A stretch of DNA of 64,000 nt from Heterobasidion occidentale (Eukaryota > Basidiomycota > Agaricomycetes > Russulales > Bondarzewiaceae): the NCBI GenBank assembly GCA_039111635.1, contig JBCAQO010000006.1:992001-1056000 (forward strand). The letters run 5' to 3'. The notes below the pieces were generated by a model. The model had not been told where the DNA came from, did not search any database, and saw only the letters and a list, made by a program, of their open reading frames with translations. Below, in pieces: positions 22,895-35,102 of the stretch. The translations under genes and the position numbers were made by a program. Positions within the stretch are counted from its first letter, which is position 1; every line of letters begins with the position of its first letter.

Positions 22895-24197
22895 TCAAGC
22901 CCGTGCGCGCGCCCTCCAACCTACATCGAGGCGATCTAGGAGCCCCTGTACAATCTTGACCGCGCCCTTCCGCTCCCGCCGCGCGTCCTCCCATCCGCCC
23001 TCGAACCCAATCGCGTCGAGGCGGAGCAGTGCCTGCAAAAGCAGCTCGCCCAACCGTCGGTGTTCTGCTTCCAATGCCGCTGGGTCCTGCGGGGTAAATG
23101 GCGCCGGGGCGTCGCTCGCATGATGCTGGTGGCCCTCAGCTTCAGTGACGGGCCTCTCAGGTGCCCCAATGTTATGCAAAAACGCGTCGACGCCAGGCTC
23201 GAGAGTTCGCTGCACGGCGTCGAGCTCTGCACGGATCTGAGAGATCGTGCCAGCCTCGGTTTTTGGCTCGCGATGCGTGGGCACCGTTTTGGTGTTCGTG
23301 GAGGCTGTGGATGCATTGGGCGAGGATACAGCGGCTGCCTGAGGCGTCGAGTCGAGGAGAAGGATGGTGCTGTTGGCGTGTATTCCGTATGCGGACACTG
23401 TATTTGATACATTGGGAGAGATTGGAGAGTCGCGTGTCAGTGATCCATGCTCATTGAGAGTTCGTGCGGAAAAAAGGGCAAGGCCGCGGATGTGGAGAGG
23501 TGGTGCGACATAGTTTGGAAACTATGATAGTTGCATGGGGTGTTTAGCTGACCCGTGGCAATGCACTTCTTGGGATAGGAACGTGCGGGTACGATGAGAA
23601 CTAACCATCGTGTGCGACGGGATTAGCACTCAGGCGCGCTGTGGAGCGTCATGCCTGGGAGCGGAAACGTGTTGTGCAGGAGGGGATGGAGCTCGAGAGG
23701 CACAGCTATTTGTGAACAGGACAAACATAGCCCCCATAGGATTATCCATGTACGAAGGCTGTCGTATGAGGGCGTCGTGGAGCACCATACGGAAGAGCCA
23801 GGAACGGAGAAGCGAGAACAAGGCATCAAATTGACTCACAGGGTGCGTTATCATCTTTCATCACAGCGCCAGCATGTATCAGTTTGAATGAACTCGAAGG
23901 GAGGTGGGTATATTCCGCGAGTGTGTTACGGAGGGCTCCGAGCTTCGTGTCGAGCGCGGGGAGGGGAAAGTGTAGCCTTTACGCGTTCAGAGAACGTGAA
24001 TGGCAGGCCGAAGGAACGAGGTGGGGAGTGATATCGCGCGGCGAGTTGATGGATCGCATCGATTGAGAAAGCATAGAAAGTGGAGCGGTCAGTCAGGTGG
24101 TGGTCGACGTCATCATCACTGGCAGCTGGAGAAGTGGGGAGGATGCTCCGGAACATACAACATACCGTTCACGGCCCCATTTTACTAGGATCGACAT
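22895..24197 (-). CDS. Ubiquitin-like/BAG-domain co-chaperone (BAG1-like)
   Basis: Exons 24197-24166, 23976-23840 and 23397-22895 give 223 aa. Exon 1 encodes MSILVKWGRE and joins to RLHFPLPALDTKLGALRNTL. Exon 2 continues the ubiquitin-like domain (SFKLIHAGAVMKDDNAP) and exon 3 finishes it (LSAYGIHANSTILLLDS). After an Ala/Thr/Ser linker, a BAG three-helix region starts near TISQIRAELDAVQRTLEPG and ends near KGAVKIVQGLLDRLDVGWR. The domain order matches BAG1 and S. pombe Bag101/102, which release nucleotide from Hsp70 and link it to the proteasome. Intron 2 (442 nt) is unusually long for this window and could hide an alternative exon. The splice GTATGT...GTAAAG for intron 1 (189 nt) has an atypical acceptor context but restores the family N-terminus exactly. 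Confidence 0.85.
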
Positions 24198-25395
24198 GTA
24201 TGGTTCCGTGCTGTGCGAGCCTGAGAGCAGGCGGCGCAGGCGGGTGTAGACGAGGCGGAGGATGATGAAGAAGATGAGGATGGCTGCAAAACTTTATATT
24301 CAGCTTCGCGCAGATGGGGACAAGGCAGAAAGAGAACAAACAAGAGTAAAATGGTGTCAGGACCGCCAGCTTTGATTATTCTTTGTCTAGAAAAGACCCA
24401 AGAGTTCATTCAGGCCTTGCTGACGTTTCAGAAACTGAGCTGTCTACAAAGGACAAGTCGGATAAGGACCCCGCAAACCGTAACAAATCTATATACCGGA
24501 CCACATGTGAGTGGCTCTGTTCTTTGCGATCAGATCATTGCTATTTACACATCGACACAGCTGAGTAGTATTCAGAAAATCTTCGTAAAAAAATCCTGTC
24601 TCGCCCGTACAATTGTATAGGTGTCCTTCGAGTGATTTGAGATCGACCGCGATCAATTTGCAAGGAAGTGTCCGTGAGTTGACAATGAACAATGCGGTCT
24701 GATTCAGGTTGACGTTTATTATCCGCCTTGCTCGGTGGTGCTAGCGAGCATTAGCATCAGAATAGACCTTCCCAACTGTTACCAGATATTCAGGTGTAAG
24801 TTTTGCTGACACGAAGGCAGGTCATAAGCTTACAGTACGGCCCCACATGCAGGACAAGAAAATCACTCGTCGACTGGAACCACTCTGGAACCGAGACAAC
24901 ATACCCAATTTGGGCTTCTTGACAACCATAATCCTCCGTGATCACACAGCCCGAGAGGTCCATAATGAATTCTGCCGCGATCGGTTTCGAAATGCATTTG
25001 CCAATGGTTGGGTGGTAGAAGTGCGGAAGTCGGTTCAGGAGAATGGCCTCACCTAGAAAGCAGTAGACGATTAATCACTTTTGATGGACGGAGAGCCCCT
25101 TGTGAGTGATCGTAGAATAAACTCAATGCATAGAGCAGTATTCCGTGGCAGTACATTCGTAGCCACGGCGTCTTATGGCCTGTGTAGAGATTGATCGTAG
25201 ATGATCTTCGGGTGGATCTCAGCCTCGTGAGAGCCACGTTGTTGTAGACGGGTAACTTACTTGGAGGGACCCCGGAAAGCTAGAGAATAACGGGCGAAAA
25301 GAATGAAGTCATCCACGGCCGTCAACTCTACTTTTACCTCGTCCGTCTCCCAACCACGGCTCCTTTGTGCCCTCTTCCCTCTGCCCACAACCACC
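24198..25395. other. Divergent intergenic region with an unexplained open frame
   Basis: Upstream of both the BAG gene (-) and PBS2 (+). A stop-free minus-strand frame covers 25074-24790 (94 codons, first ATG only about 37 codons in) and a 69-codon plus-strand ORF overlaps it at 24847-25056. Neither has a recognised family. See the separate finding. Confidence 0.3.
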
Positions 25396-27442
25396 ATGTC
25401 TGATAATCTCTCCCCCGTCTCCCCCTCCAGCTCAGATGGGCAGCCCCGGACACGCACCCCAGCAATTCCTGCCTCTTCGCGAAACTCTACAGGTGCTCCA
25501 CGCTCGGTCACCAGCCTACTTATAAATCGGACACCGGGCTCAACACCCATCCCCCCATCCCTCCAGGCCAAGATGGCTGCGGTAAGTTCGCAGCATGCAC
25601 TTTCATCTCCTCCGACTCTCTATCGTGTCCGTCGTCGCGATCGTTGATCCACCCGCTCTAGATGGCAAACCGGGCTTCCCAATCCCCCGCCCCGAGCATG
25701 GATGCCGCAACCTCTGCATTCAAACGTGCAGCCCTCAATGATTCGATGTCCTCGCATCCGATGTTCCGACAGCTTCCACCCTCCCCAGTACCACCCAACG
25801 GTAGTCCTACCCGAGCAACGCCTCCAGCTCTCAGGGGCGGCGCTATAGGCTCCCGCCGGAACAAGCCAGGCTTCAAATTGAGCGACATTACCGGCGACTC
25901 ATCTGCTTCTACCGCTGGCGCTGCCGGTGCCGGCTTGGGTGCAGGCGCGCCGAGCTTGGCGAGGAATCAGGAGTGGCCACCACGCCGGCCACAGGCGGCC
26001 CTCGGAACACCATTCTCCAACTTTGGGAAGATTGTGTACGTCTGCGTCCTCCGTTTCTGTTACGTCCGCTCATGCCGTTGCGCTGTCTGATCGTGTCCTT
26101 CTTTGTGTGATCGCGCGGGCTCGTCGGTATCTGCCATAATGCACTTCTTTTTTTTTCGCACAGAGACCCTTCAGGCGCGCTGAACTTTGGTGGCAAAGCC
26201 GTCCTGCATGCGTCTGGTGTTGACTTTTCGAACGGCTCGTCGTTTGCGATCAATATGAACCAGCTGCAGCTAGAAGACGAGCTCGGCCGCGGAGCCTACG
26301 GCACCGTTCAGAGGGTTTTGCACAAACCGACAAACGTCGCGATGGCAATGAAGGTGTGCAAACTTCGTCTAATTATGACCTCAAACTTCACAAGAGGACC
26401 CTTTTACGTTTGTAGGAGATTCGCTTGGAGCTAGACGAGTCGAAGCTCAATGCGATCATTATGGAACTCGATATCCTTCATCGGGCGATACACCGTTCCA
26501 TCATCGAGTTTTACGGCGCCTTCTTTATCGAATCGTGCGTATATTACTGCATGGAGTACATGGACGCGGTAGCCTCGACAAACTTTGCGGTGCCGGTGTA
26601 CCTGAAGATGTGTTGGCACGCATCGTGAGTAGTATGGTGCACGGACTCAAATTCTTGAAGGACAACCTTCAGATCATCCACAGAGGTGCGTTGTTTGTCC
26701 TTCAGCGCCCGATGAGGTCATAATTACTGATCGATTCCACGCACGGCACGTATGCTTCCGACCTTCTTTGCACCAATAGATGTGAAGCCTACGAATGTGC
26801 TCGTCAACAAGAAGGGCGAGATTAAACTGTGTGACTTCGGAGTATCTGGGCAGCTCGAGAAGTCCCTCGCTAAAACAAACATCGGATGCCAGAGCTACAT
26901 GGCCGTGGGTCTTTCTTCCTCGCCTACCACTTTCATGATGATCTTGACATCTTTCATATAGCCGGAACGTATTCAGGGCGAGTCGCAGAATTCCCTAACC
27001 ACATACACTGTCTCGTCCGATGTATGGTCGCTTGGCCTGGCGACAATTGAAATCGCAATTGGGCAGTACCCGTACCCGCCAGAGACATACTCGAACGTAT
27101 TTGCTCAGTTGACGGCCATTGTGCATGGCGATCCGCCGGAACTACCTGACACATATTCGGAGAGTGCGAGGGACTGGGTCGCGTGCTGTCTGGTTAAACG
27201 GCCTGAGGGGAGGGCCAGTTACGCAGAGTTGCTGGTGCGTGTCATCGTGTTGGTCATTTCTGCTGTTCGATAAGTTGTTTATGTCTCTTGCGTTTGGGCA
27301 TGTGCAGGAACATAGCTTCTTGCTCGACGACTCCAGACGCAAGGTCGACATGCGTGGTTGGGTCAAGCGCGCGCTGGCGTGGCGCGAGGCTCAGAAAGAG
27401 ACTGCTCTCGCCGTCAACACGGCCGCGGGCGAGTCTTCCTGA
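25396..27442 (+). CDS. PBS2: HOG-pathway MAP kinase kinase PBS2, with an apparent 1-nt deletion
   Basis: Exons 25396-25581, 25662-26035, 26164-26353, 26416-26685, 26780-26904, 26962-27234 and 27308-27442, about 517 aa once one base is restored. A Ser/Pro-rich regulatory N-terminus of about 200 aa is followed by a kinase domain: P-loop [17 protein letters not shown]-type [19 protein letters not shown], catalytic [27 protein letters not shown], and activation loop [18 protein letters not shown]. The [13 protein letters not shown] sequence is diagnostic for PBS2 rather than MKK1/STE7 types. It phosphorylates HOG1 under osmotic stress. Exon 4 is 270 nt where 271 is needed; the break at 26566-26569 separates YYCMEYMDA from [19 protein letters not shown]. 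An in-frame ATG at 25303 would add 31 residues, but the ATG at 25396 has the better context (CCACC before it). Confidence 0.93.
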
Positions 27443-29116
27443 ACGTAAAATGCCTTCGATCTGGTTCGCGAAGCTGGACAGAACGGTAAACGGAAGGCGG
27501 GGAAATTGCGCGGTTTCACGGTTCTGCGGTCCGGGACGGGCGGGCGGTCCGTTATAAGGCTGGAAATCTTTTGCAGTCCACCGAGTCGTGGAAGCACGGA
27601 TCCGTGGATGGCGTGTTTGGGGTTGAGAGTATGTGCTGAGAGTAGAAGGCTTTCGGACGGATAGAGCGCGCGATGTATCCGGGGGCTGGGGATCCCCCGA
27701 CGCGTCACGTCGGATCGCTCCGTGGCGCACACGAAACTGACCGACGACTTGCGCACTCCCCATCTGACCTCCTCCGGTTCACCTCCCCCTTCCTCGCGCC
27801 CACACGCGCGTGTATTTTTTCCTCTCCCCGACCGTTCCCTTCTCATCCAGTTTCGTCGACATAATCGACTAAAGTTTGACGTTCGTGGCATGCGTTGGAC
27901 GTCGGCGTTGTATATACCACTCTCCTTCCCCCTCCCCAACGAGCGCTGCGCCCACCCTTGCCCGCGCGCCTCGTATTGTCTCATCGCTTGGATCTTGATG
28001 GCCCGGTGTCATTGTTATTGTTGTGGTGGTGGTTGCTCATATTGTCCTAGGCGCCTTGCAGTGGAAGTCGCGTAGCAGGTATTCGTTGACTTCCCTTCGT
28101 GCTCCTGGTGCCATTCTTCGCTCCGCGATGCTTTCAAGCTGCTTCGGTTTTGGCGGTTGGGCGCAGGAACGGAACGCTCGCAAGCGGGTTGCAGTGCGAT
28201 CGGAGGCGGTGATAAATCGGATTCTCTTGCAGGAACAAGCTGGATACTGTCGTCCGTAGTTGCATGCCAGGTGCATGCCTACGTCATCACATGAATCTCT
28301 CGCATTTCGGCACCGATGCATCGCGATCCTTCGTGACCGGTCACCACCCAAAGCGGCTGGAGTTGTATGTTGTTTTGTTGGGTTTTTTGTCGTGCGCATG
28401 CTGCGCACAAACACGGTCGTGCAGCAGTGCAGTAGCGGTGGTAGTCGGGACAGTGGTTTTCGTCTTTTCTGCTCTCGGTTGCGGTGGTATTGTGTTTCTG
28501 GGGCTGGGTGCTGATCGATTACATAGATGGGTATCTGCTTTGCTTTGCTTTGCTTTCATGCATCTATTTGTATAGAAAAAAAAACTACACGTGAGGTTTC
28601 GGCGCGAGTAGGACGCGCGTACGGTGGCTTTTGAGTTGCCTTAGCAGTGAAACTTGGAAGCGTACGTCGTTCAAATAGGCGGTCGCAGTCTTTTGTTGGC
28701 ATCGGAACAAACTGGCGGAAACTTCGCTGCCCATTTTGATAATATACTCTGAGCTCACAACCACCAGTACGAGACAATACACGTGTAAATAGTGAGAATA
28801 TAGGGGTAGGTCTAAAATTGCCGCGAGTAATAGGGAACTGTTTGACGTTGTCGAGGAACTGGATACTGCGACCGACTCGTACATGAGATGACGCCAACGA
28901 AAGGGACCCAGGGGGATGCAAGACTTACTAGTATAATAAAGATAGGATTTTTCAGAATCCATTTTTGTCCATGCGAGCTATGGAAACAAAATAGTTCTCG
29001 TCTGTAGCGGAAATTAGGCCATCATTTCCTGTCTCTTGACATCGTCCCAATCGTGAATCGAAGATCTTCCAAGGTCACCGCGCTCCCTTTGTTTTCCCTG
29101 TTGCATAATCGCCATT
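27443..29116. other. Convergent intergenic region (PBS2 / DUF6534)
   Basis: No supported gene in 1.67 kb. Open frames on both strands lack family motifs. A short TGCTT-type repeat sits at about 28535-28556. A plus-strand peptide around 28129-28259 resembles a G-alpha N-terminus only weakly; see findings. Confidence 0.4.
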
Positions 29117-30661
29117 TTAGGTCGGCGACGCAGCAAATCTGAATTTACGCACGGTCAAGTTGGTCATCGAGATGCTGTCAGATGGGACGTGCACGTCCCA
29201 AGGGACATTGAGGTCCACATTGGCGCCGCTGATAGGGGACATTGGGTTTTCATTAGCGGGCCGGTACGCGCTGAACCCTGGGCGAACGAAGACAAGCTCG
29301 CTGTTCGCCCCTCTGCGGCTCGCCGTGGCGATGCTTCCAACCTCGTGCTCCCAGATGTACGTCTGCGTCGAGCCTGCGGTCTGAAGAGACACGCGACTGT
29401 TGAGGAGGACCAGGAGGGATGTCGAGTAGAGCTTGCCGATGATCGCAGCAGGGCACATGTAATAGGTGTTTTCTTTGTACACCAGGAAGAGGACAGCCTC
29501 AACGACAGCGACGGTCACTGTTGTTAGGCCAATGGCCGATCGGCGCAAGCGCTAGGGAGAGGGATGGGAGGACTCACTCGTGAGGAAACCTGTGCCTATG
29601 GTAAGGCGAAGCAACTAGTAACCATATCCTCTGTAGACCTGTACGTGGTATTTTTCTTGATCCGGGTGAGCTGAAGTCATGGTATGAGCGTGACAAGATG
29701 ATCAAGCGGGTTTTGAGAACGCACGAAGTAGACCATGTATCCACATATGATGATATCGGCAACCGCGCTGCCTAGCAGATTAACCTAAAGGAATAGGTGC
29801 ATCAGAGTTGTGTGATAGTTGGCATCTACGCAATAGACATACGGTAGTGACGGCCATAGTCTTGTCCTGAAGACCGACGTTGCTGTTGTGGAGCTTGACC
29901 TTGATAATGATACCCAAGGCAATGGCAGAGCCACAGCCCGTCAATGTAACCTTTGAACAGAGATATTAGCAGGCGATCGCGCACATTGAGTTTGAAGTTC
30001 TGCTAGTGCTACATACTAAGACAATGATTGCGGTGAAAAAGATGGACTTGCTCAATATGAAAATGCGCCAGGCATAATAGAGCTGTACGATAGCATCCGC
30101 TAAACGGAGAAACAGTTCCAAGTGAGATGACAGGGGATTTATAGCGAGACGCATCAGAAGACTAAGGAGACTGACCTGTCCCATTCATAATTGCACCGCT
30201 GAACCATAAAGTGTGCATGTCGGTTACGACCGTGATATCTCCCCATCCACGTCCAAGGACAATCACAGCATCATGTGTGAGTAGGCTCGTCTGGATGACT
30301 TCCGCTATGTACAGGCCATACACGAGTGACTTGATCCTCCAGCTGTCTTTCGGGTATCGGAGGTAGTGTATGTCTGAGAAATGAATTCCAAACTCAAGAC
30401 ATAAGTCTCTATGATCGTATTGAATATGTAGGTCTTAACTTACAGACTTGACTGCTGAGCACTCCAAGCAGCCCCCAATTGAACACCAAGCCCAAAATCT
30501 ATGGTCCGGCGCCTCTTAGCTTATGCATCGGGAAAATAGAGGATGAAGCCGACCTGTGGTGTGAATCTAAGGACATTCAGAATCATCAGAAGTGATTGAA
30601 GCACAAGCGGCAGAGCGACTCACATCTCAACGGTGCTGACGGGTAGCTGAGCCGTAGACAT
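29117..30661 (-). CDS. DUF6534 seven-helix-type membrane protein
   Basis: Nine exons (30661-30624, 30566-30554, 30498-30444, 30373-30176, 30099-30017, 29950-29843, 29784-29725, 29655-29623, 29551-29117) give about 340 aa, the usual family length. Family features: an N-terminal helix with LGLVFNWGLLGVLSSQVYIH, then LLTHDAVIVLGRGWGDITV, TDMHTLWFSGAIMNGTADAI, VQLYYAWRIFILSK, and a C-terminal IGKLYSTSLLVLLNSRVSL. The family is expanded in Agaricomycetes and has no established function. Exon 2 is only 13 nt (encodes FTPQ plus one base). The junction 29623/29551 uses a weak GTTACT donor; the flanking residues (STEDM then RLRRSAIGLTT) match the family approximately, so that junction is provisional. 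Confidence 0.8.
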
Positions 30662-31945
30662 GGCGTTTTAGAGGGTCAGAGGAACTCCAGTCATAAGTCT
30701 GTCCGAAAATGAGTGTTCAAGGATGAGGTGTGTATCAAAGGAGTTGATCCAAGAGACGAACGACCAAGAGGTCGTTCGGATGCACGAGAGCTGCACTATA
30801 TGGCTGCGGGAAACGCTTGAAATGGTCTAACGTAATCGACATATAAGGAAACTCACCTTGACAGGAGCCGGGGATCGAGAGGGGTCGAGAGGTCCTATTG
30901 AATGGCTGTAAGCTCAACCAGATGTGAACTTGATCGCTGTCTTGCTCTAGTTTGTTTAAGTATAAGACCACACCCACCCCTACCTTCATGGCATGAGATC
31001 TAAATGTGCATGTGTTTACGCGCGCCAAGGAGTCGTATCAAAGTGCCTGCCTTCTCCAACGCAACCACGCGCTCAGAACGAGGGGCATGAGACACAGGAG
31101 CGGTTACCTGGAGTTACCTGAAATCTCTGACTTCGTGAGACTTGTACAAACGGAGATAGTCGTCCTGGCAGGATATGAACATGATGTGGGTGTGCATATG
31201 CACAAGACATCTCGGCTCGGTGGAAATAAGAAAGCAATTGACAAGTATAACTTGCGAGTCGGCCCAAATCGATAGAAGTGCACCCAGTCACACGTATGGT
31301 ATTCGATATCTCGGAAGGCTGGGACCGTCCTCATTCCGACCCACATGAGCGCGATAGTAATACTACGATAGTCGGAGGCAGGAGGCGGAAAGAACATCGA
31401 TGGTGCTTAGTTCGGAGAGGTTCGGAGTTCCCGGGGCGGAAAATGCGAAAGAATAGACATAGATTTTCCGGCAAGCGGCCAAGGAACTCCAAGGGATGAC
31501 GAGGCTGGGTTTCTGGAAAAGCAAACCTTCAGCTGCCATGGGAAGATGCCAGTGGCCACGATCGGCGATCGTTCTGCGCAGTCAGACAATATGCCAGGGG
31601 GCTAGAGAGGGCAGTCGTCTCTGCAGGCACCTTGGCGATCGCTGTGTCAGATGAGACCCACCGGCGGTCCCGTTCAAAAAGAATGGTATACCTATTCTCA
31701 ACGTTCCTCGATTCAGTAGAAATCATGAGAGGCTGTCGCGGACGGGTGGGGCTTGTGCGACGCACGCTGGGACCATCGTCCTTCTGACGTGACTTAGAAA
31801 TTGGGACTGGCCGCATTGAACGTGCCTGGGAATGCTGACACATACGATCGTGCTCAGATCTAGCCGGCATATGCCGAACAACTACCGGCGCCAGTCTGCG
31901 CCAGTGGGCAATAGTATTTCTGTTTGTAAACGCCCTGAGGAGCAA
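30662..31945. other. Intergenic region upstream of DUF6534 and DBP7
   Basis: Divergent upstream region. A 138-codon minus-strand ORF (31945-31529) and shorter frames on both strands show no family signal, and no consistent exon chain could be built. Confidence 0.4.
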
Positions 31946-34577
31946 ATGGATGACGGTTTAGTTCTCAATCTCTCGGTCGATGACCATACACCCCTCAAGC
32001 TATCTAACGGAAAGAAGAGTGGGAGATGGACAGACAGGTGAGCTTTACCCTGTCAATTACCGTTTTCGCCATATAACTATAGACTCGCTCCAACGTAGAC
32101 TAAAAGCCAAACGAGTCGCAAAGCGCAAGACACGGCCGGATGAAAAGTCCATGTCTTCAGCCCATGTTGGTGCACCAGAAATCTCTCGTCCTGCAAAGCG
32201 ACCTCGATCCGAGCATCTCTCACATGCGCCTTCGACCTCGGCCTCCGAACATGTACCATCTAAACCTCGCGCACCTACACAGGTCATATCCTCTCTATTC
32301 TCATACAACCCAAAAATCGATCAGTATGCAGTAAAATCTGCACCGAACATCATCGGCAAGCCAAGCAATGCGCCCTTGACCGACTCTTCCACCTTTACAG
32401 GTCTCGGCATCGACCCCCTGATCGCGACCCACCTCTCCACAAAAATGGATATCCAGAAGCCGACGTCTATTCAGCGTGCAGCACTTCCTGCAATCATCTA
32501 TAACTCTGCTTCCAAGGATGTGTTCATACAATCTCAAACAGGTTCAGGCAAAACGCTCTCGTTCCTGCTACCTATTATACAGGACCTGCTCCCCCTCAGT
32601 TCGAATTCATACATCGACAGATCGATCGGGACGCTTGCAGTCATTATCGCGCCCACTCGCGAGCTCGCGACTCAAATATCTGATGTTTTGACAAAGCTGT
32701 TGACGATGCGCTTGCGCACGGCGGAGGACACTGACGGGACCGCGCCAGAATCGACACGGCTTACAAGATGGCTCGTCTCTGGTTTGCTCACGGGTGGCGC
32801 GACCCGCGCACACGAGAAAGCAAGACTGCGTCGGGGCGTGCCTATCCTCGTCGCAACGCCTGGACGACTACTTGATCACTTGCAAAATACGGTTGCATTG
32901 GATGTCGGGAAGTGTCGGTGGCTGGTGCTAGACGAGGCGGATCGGCTAATGGAGCTAGGGTTCGAGGAGACGGTGAAGGGAATCGTACAGGGGTTGGACG
33001 GAAGGAGGAAGTTGGCGCTGCAAGCTGTGAAGGATGGGCAAAGTAAGGAGGTGGGCGGATGGGATTGGGAGCGAGAGCGGAGGACGATCCTCTGTTCAGC
33101 GACGATGAAGGAGGACGTGCAGAAGCTTGCTGGGACGACGCTGAGGACTCCAATCATGGTAAGGGCGACTGAGGCTGACATCCCCTTGCCCACACCGTCC
33201 ACAGGTGCTACGACGAAGGATGGTCAGCCTATCGCTGAGAAGTTCACTCCCCCATCCCAACTCTCCCAAAAGTACATGGTGGTCCCGCTCAAATTGCGTC
33301 TCGTTACACTCATTGCTCTTCTTCGCTCATTGCTCGCACAAGCCAATGCCAGACGAGGGTCCAAAATCATCGTCTTCCTGAGCTGCACGGACTCTGTTGA
33401 CTTCCATTGGAAACTTCTTACCGGGTGCAGTATGGGCGGCGACGAGGCTTCGTCTGATTCGGACTCTGACTCAAATTCTGACTCAGGCTTGGACGTTGGA
33501 GAGGAGGGCGATAGTGATGATAGCAGTCAGAGTGACGAGAAGGCGCCCGAAGGGCGCAGCAAGGGAAAGGCGCATGTGGAGGAGAAAGTCGAGGCAAGGT
33601 CGCCCTTGCTTCCAGAGACGTCTATCTTTCGGCTACACGGTTCGCTCCCCCTCCAAACCCGCCTCGCATCCCTCCGTGGGTTCTCCGCAGTTCCATCAGC
33701 ATCTCATAGCGCTTCTGCCTCCACGAAGCCTGCGCCATCCAAAGCTTCCGTACTTCTGTGTACTTCAGTTGCTTCGCGTGGTCTTGATCTGCCTCTTGTG
33801 CGCGCAGTCGTGCAGTATGACTTGCCAACCGAGGGTGGGGCGACGGAGTATGTGCATCGCGTGGGCCGCACGGCGCGCGCGGGTAAGGGAGGCGAGGCTT
33901 GGAGTATTGTCGCGCCAAGTGAGGCACCATGGGTCGAGTGGGTTGAAGGGAGGATGAAGGGGGCCGACAAGGAGGACGGCAGTAAAGGGAAGGAGATAAA
34001 ATTGGACAGTGTGAAGGTCGAGGAGATTCTCAAGAGAGGGTTCGGTGGTGCTGGAATCGAGTTTGAGGAGAGAGCAACTGAGGTCCAGCTTGCGTTCGAG
34101 CGGTGGACTCTGAAGGGCAAGACAGTACGTTGTCGCGCTTGGGCTGGTTCCGAAATATTGAACGATATTTTTTCCGCCTCTTAGAACTCTGACCTCGCGA
34201 AACGCGCATTCCAGTCTCACATGCGCGCATACGCCACACATCCCTCGGACGAAAAACATATCTTCCACATTAGACACTTGCACTTGGGCCATCTCGCCAA
34301 AGCCTTCGCGTTGCGCGAGGCACCAAGTGCAGTCGCAGCCTCTAATCACAAGGCTAAATCCAAGACGCGCGGCCAGCCTAGAGTGAAGGCGAAGAAGGAG
34401 GGTGTCAGATTCAGGGATAACGAAGAGGAGGATGGCGACGCCGAGGGACGTATGCGGAAGGCAGTGCGCGCGCAGGGTAGGACAGTTAAGAAGGGAGGTA
34501 TGATGAGGAGCATGGGTACGGATGAGTTTCAGCTTGCGTCCGGGTATGATCTGGAAAAGCTAGTTAATCGAACGTGA
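31946..34577 (+). CDS. DBP7: DEAD-box ATP-dependent RNA helicase DBP7
   Basis: Three exons (31946-32037, 32099-34124, 34185-34577) give 836 aa. The start [16 protein letters not shown] followed by SGRWTDRLKAKR is the DBP7/DDX31 N-terminal signature, and the second part forms only with the acceptor at 32098. Helicase motifs in order: [15 protein letters not shown] with upstream Phe, [12 protein letters not shown] (Q motif), QTGSGKT (I), PTRELATQ (Ia), [10 protein letters not shown] (Ib), [13 protein letters not shown] (II), SAT (III), [11 protein letters not shown] (V) and [14 protein letters not shown] (VI). A Ser/Asp-rich acidic insertion lies near residues 490-530. The C-terminus has the family's [10 protein letters not shown] and [15 protein letters not shown], then a basic tail. 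The protein works in early 60S ribosome assembly in the nucleolus. Confidence 0.96.
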
Positions 34578-35102
34578 CGCGTGGATAGTCGGATACTTTT
34601 TTCGAGTTTTTTATCATGATATTCATATTCAACCCATGGAACCCCGATTTTTGGTGGCGTAAAGAGCGGTATTGACCAGTTATCGACCACCGCTCTGCTG
34701 CCGTCGGAGCCGTCCAGATCAATGTCCGAGAGGTAATCCTACCACCGTGAGAAAGTCATACTCTTTTGATTCTTCCGGCATCATGTGGACGGACTGCTGT
34801 AAAGATAGCTTGAAATCTCAGGTTCCTCGGGTCGATCTTGACAAGAACGAACTTTCGAGGTGACAGTAGCCATTTCTGCGAGATCGCCTTTGCTTTCTAC
34901 TCGAAGACCGATCCTGCGATCGCTCTGTACTCATCTTAGCACACGCGAAGGGTCCCACCAAAACGAGCACCCGGCGGTGAGTCTTATCTAGGCCGCTGAA
35001 TAAACATATGTGCCAATCCCTGCACGCCCATCTGCAACCCTCGTGCCTTGCACGCTCTAGTAGTATCTTCGACGACGAACATCTTCAGCTCGAGCAGCCA
35101 TT
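34578..35102. promoter_or_regulatory. Intergenic region upstream of XDH
   Basis: Tandem spacing between DBP7 and XDH. No gene recognised. Confidence 0.4.

Noticed and set aside
31529..31945. 138-codon minus-strand ORF ending at the DBP7 start
   Set aside because: No family motif, no exon chain, and its ATG abuts the DBP7 ATG with no room for a promoter.
33159..33204. Possible 46-nt intron in DBP7 (GTAAGG...CACAG)
   Set aside because: Removing it would shift the frame out of the helicase ORF; keeping it gives an uninterrupted family-like protein with a small insertion.
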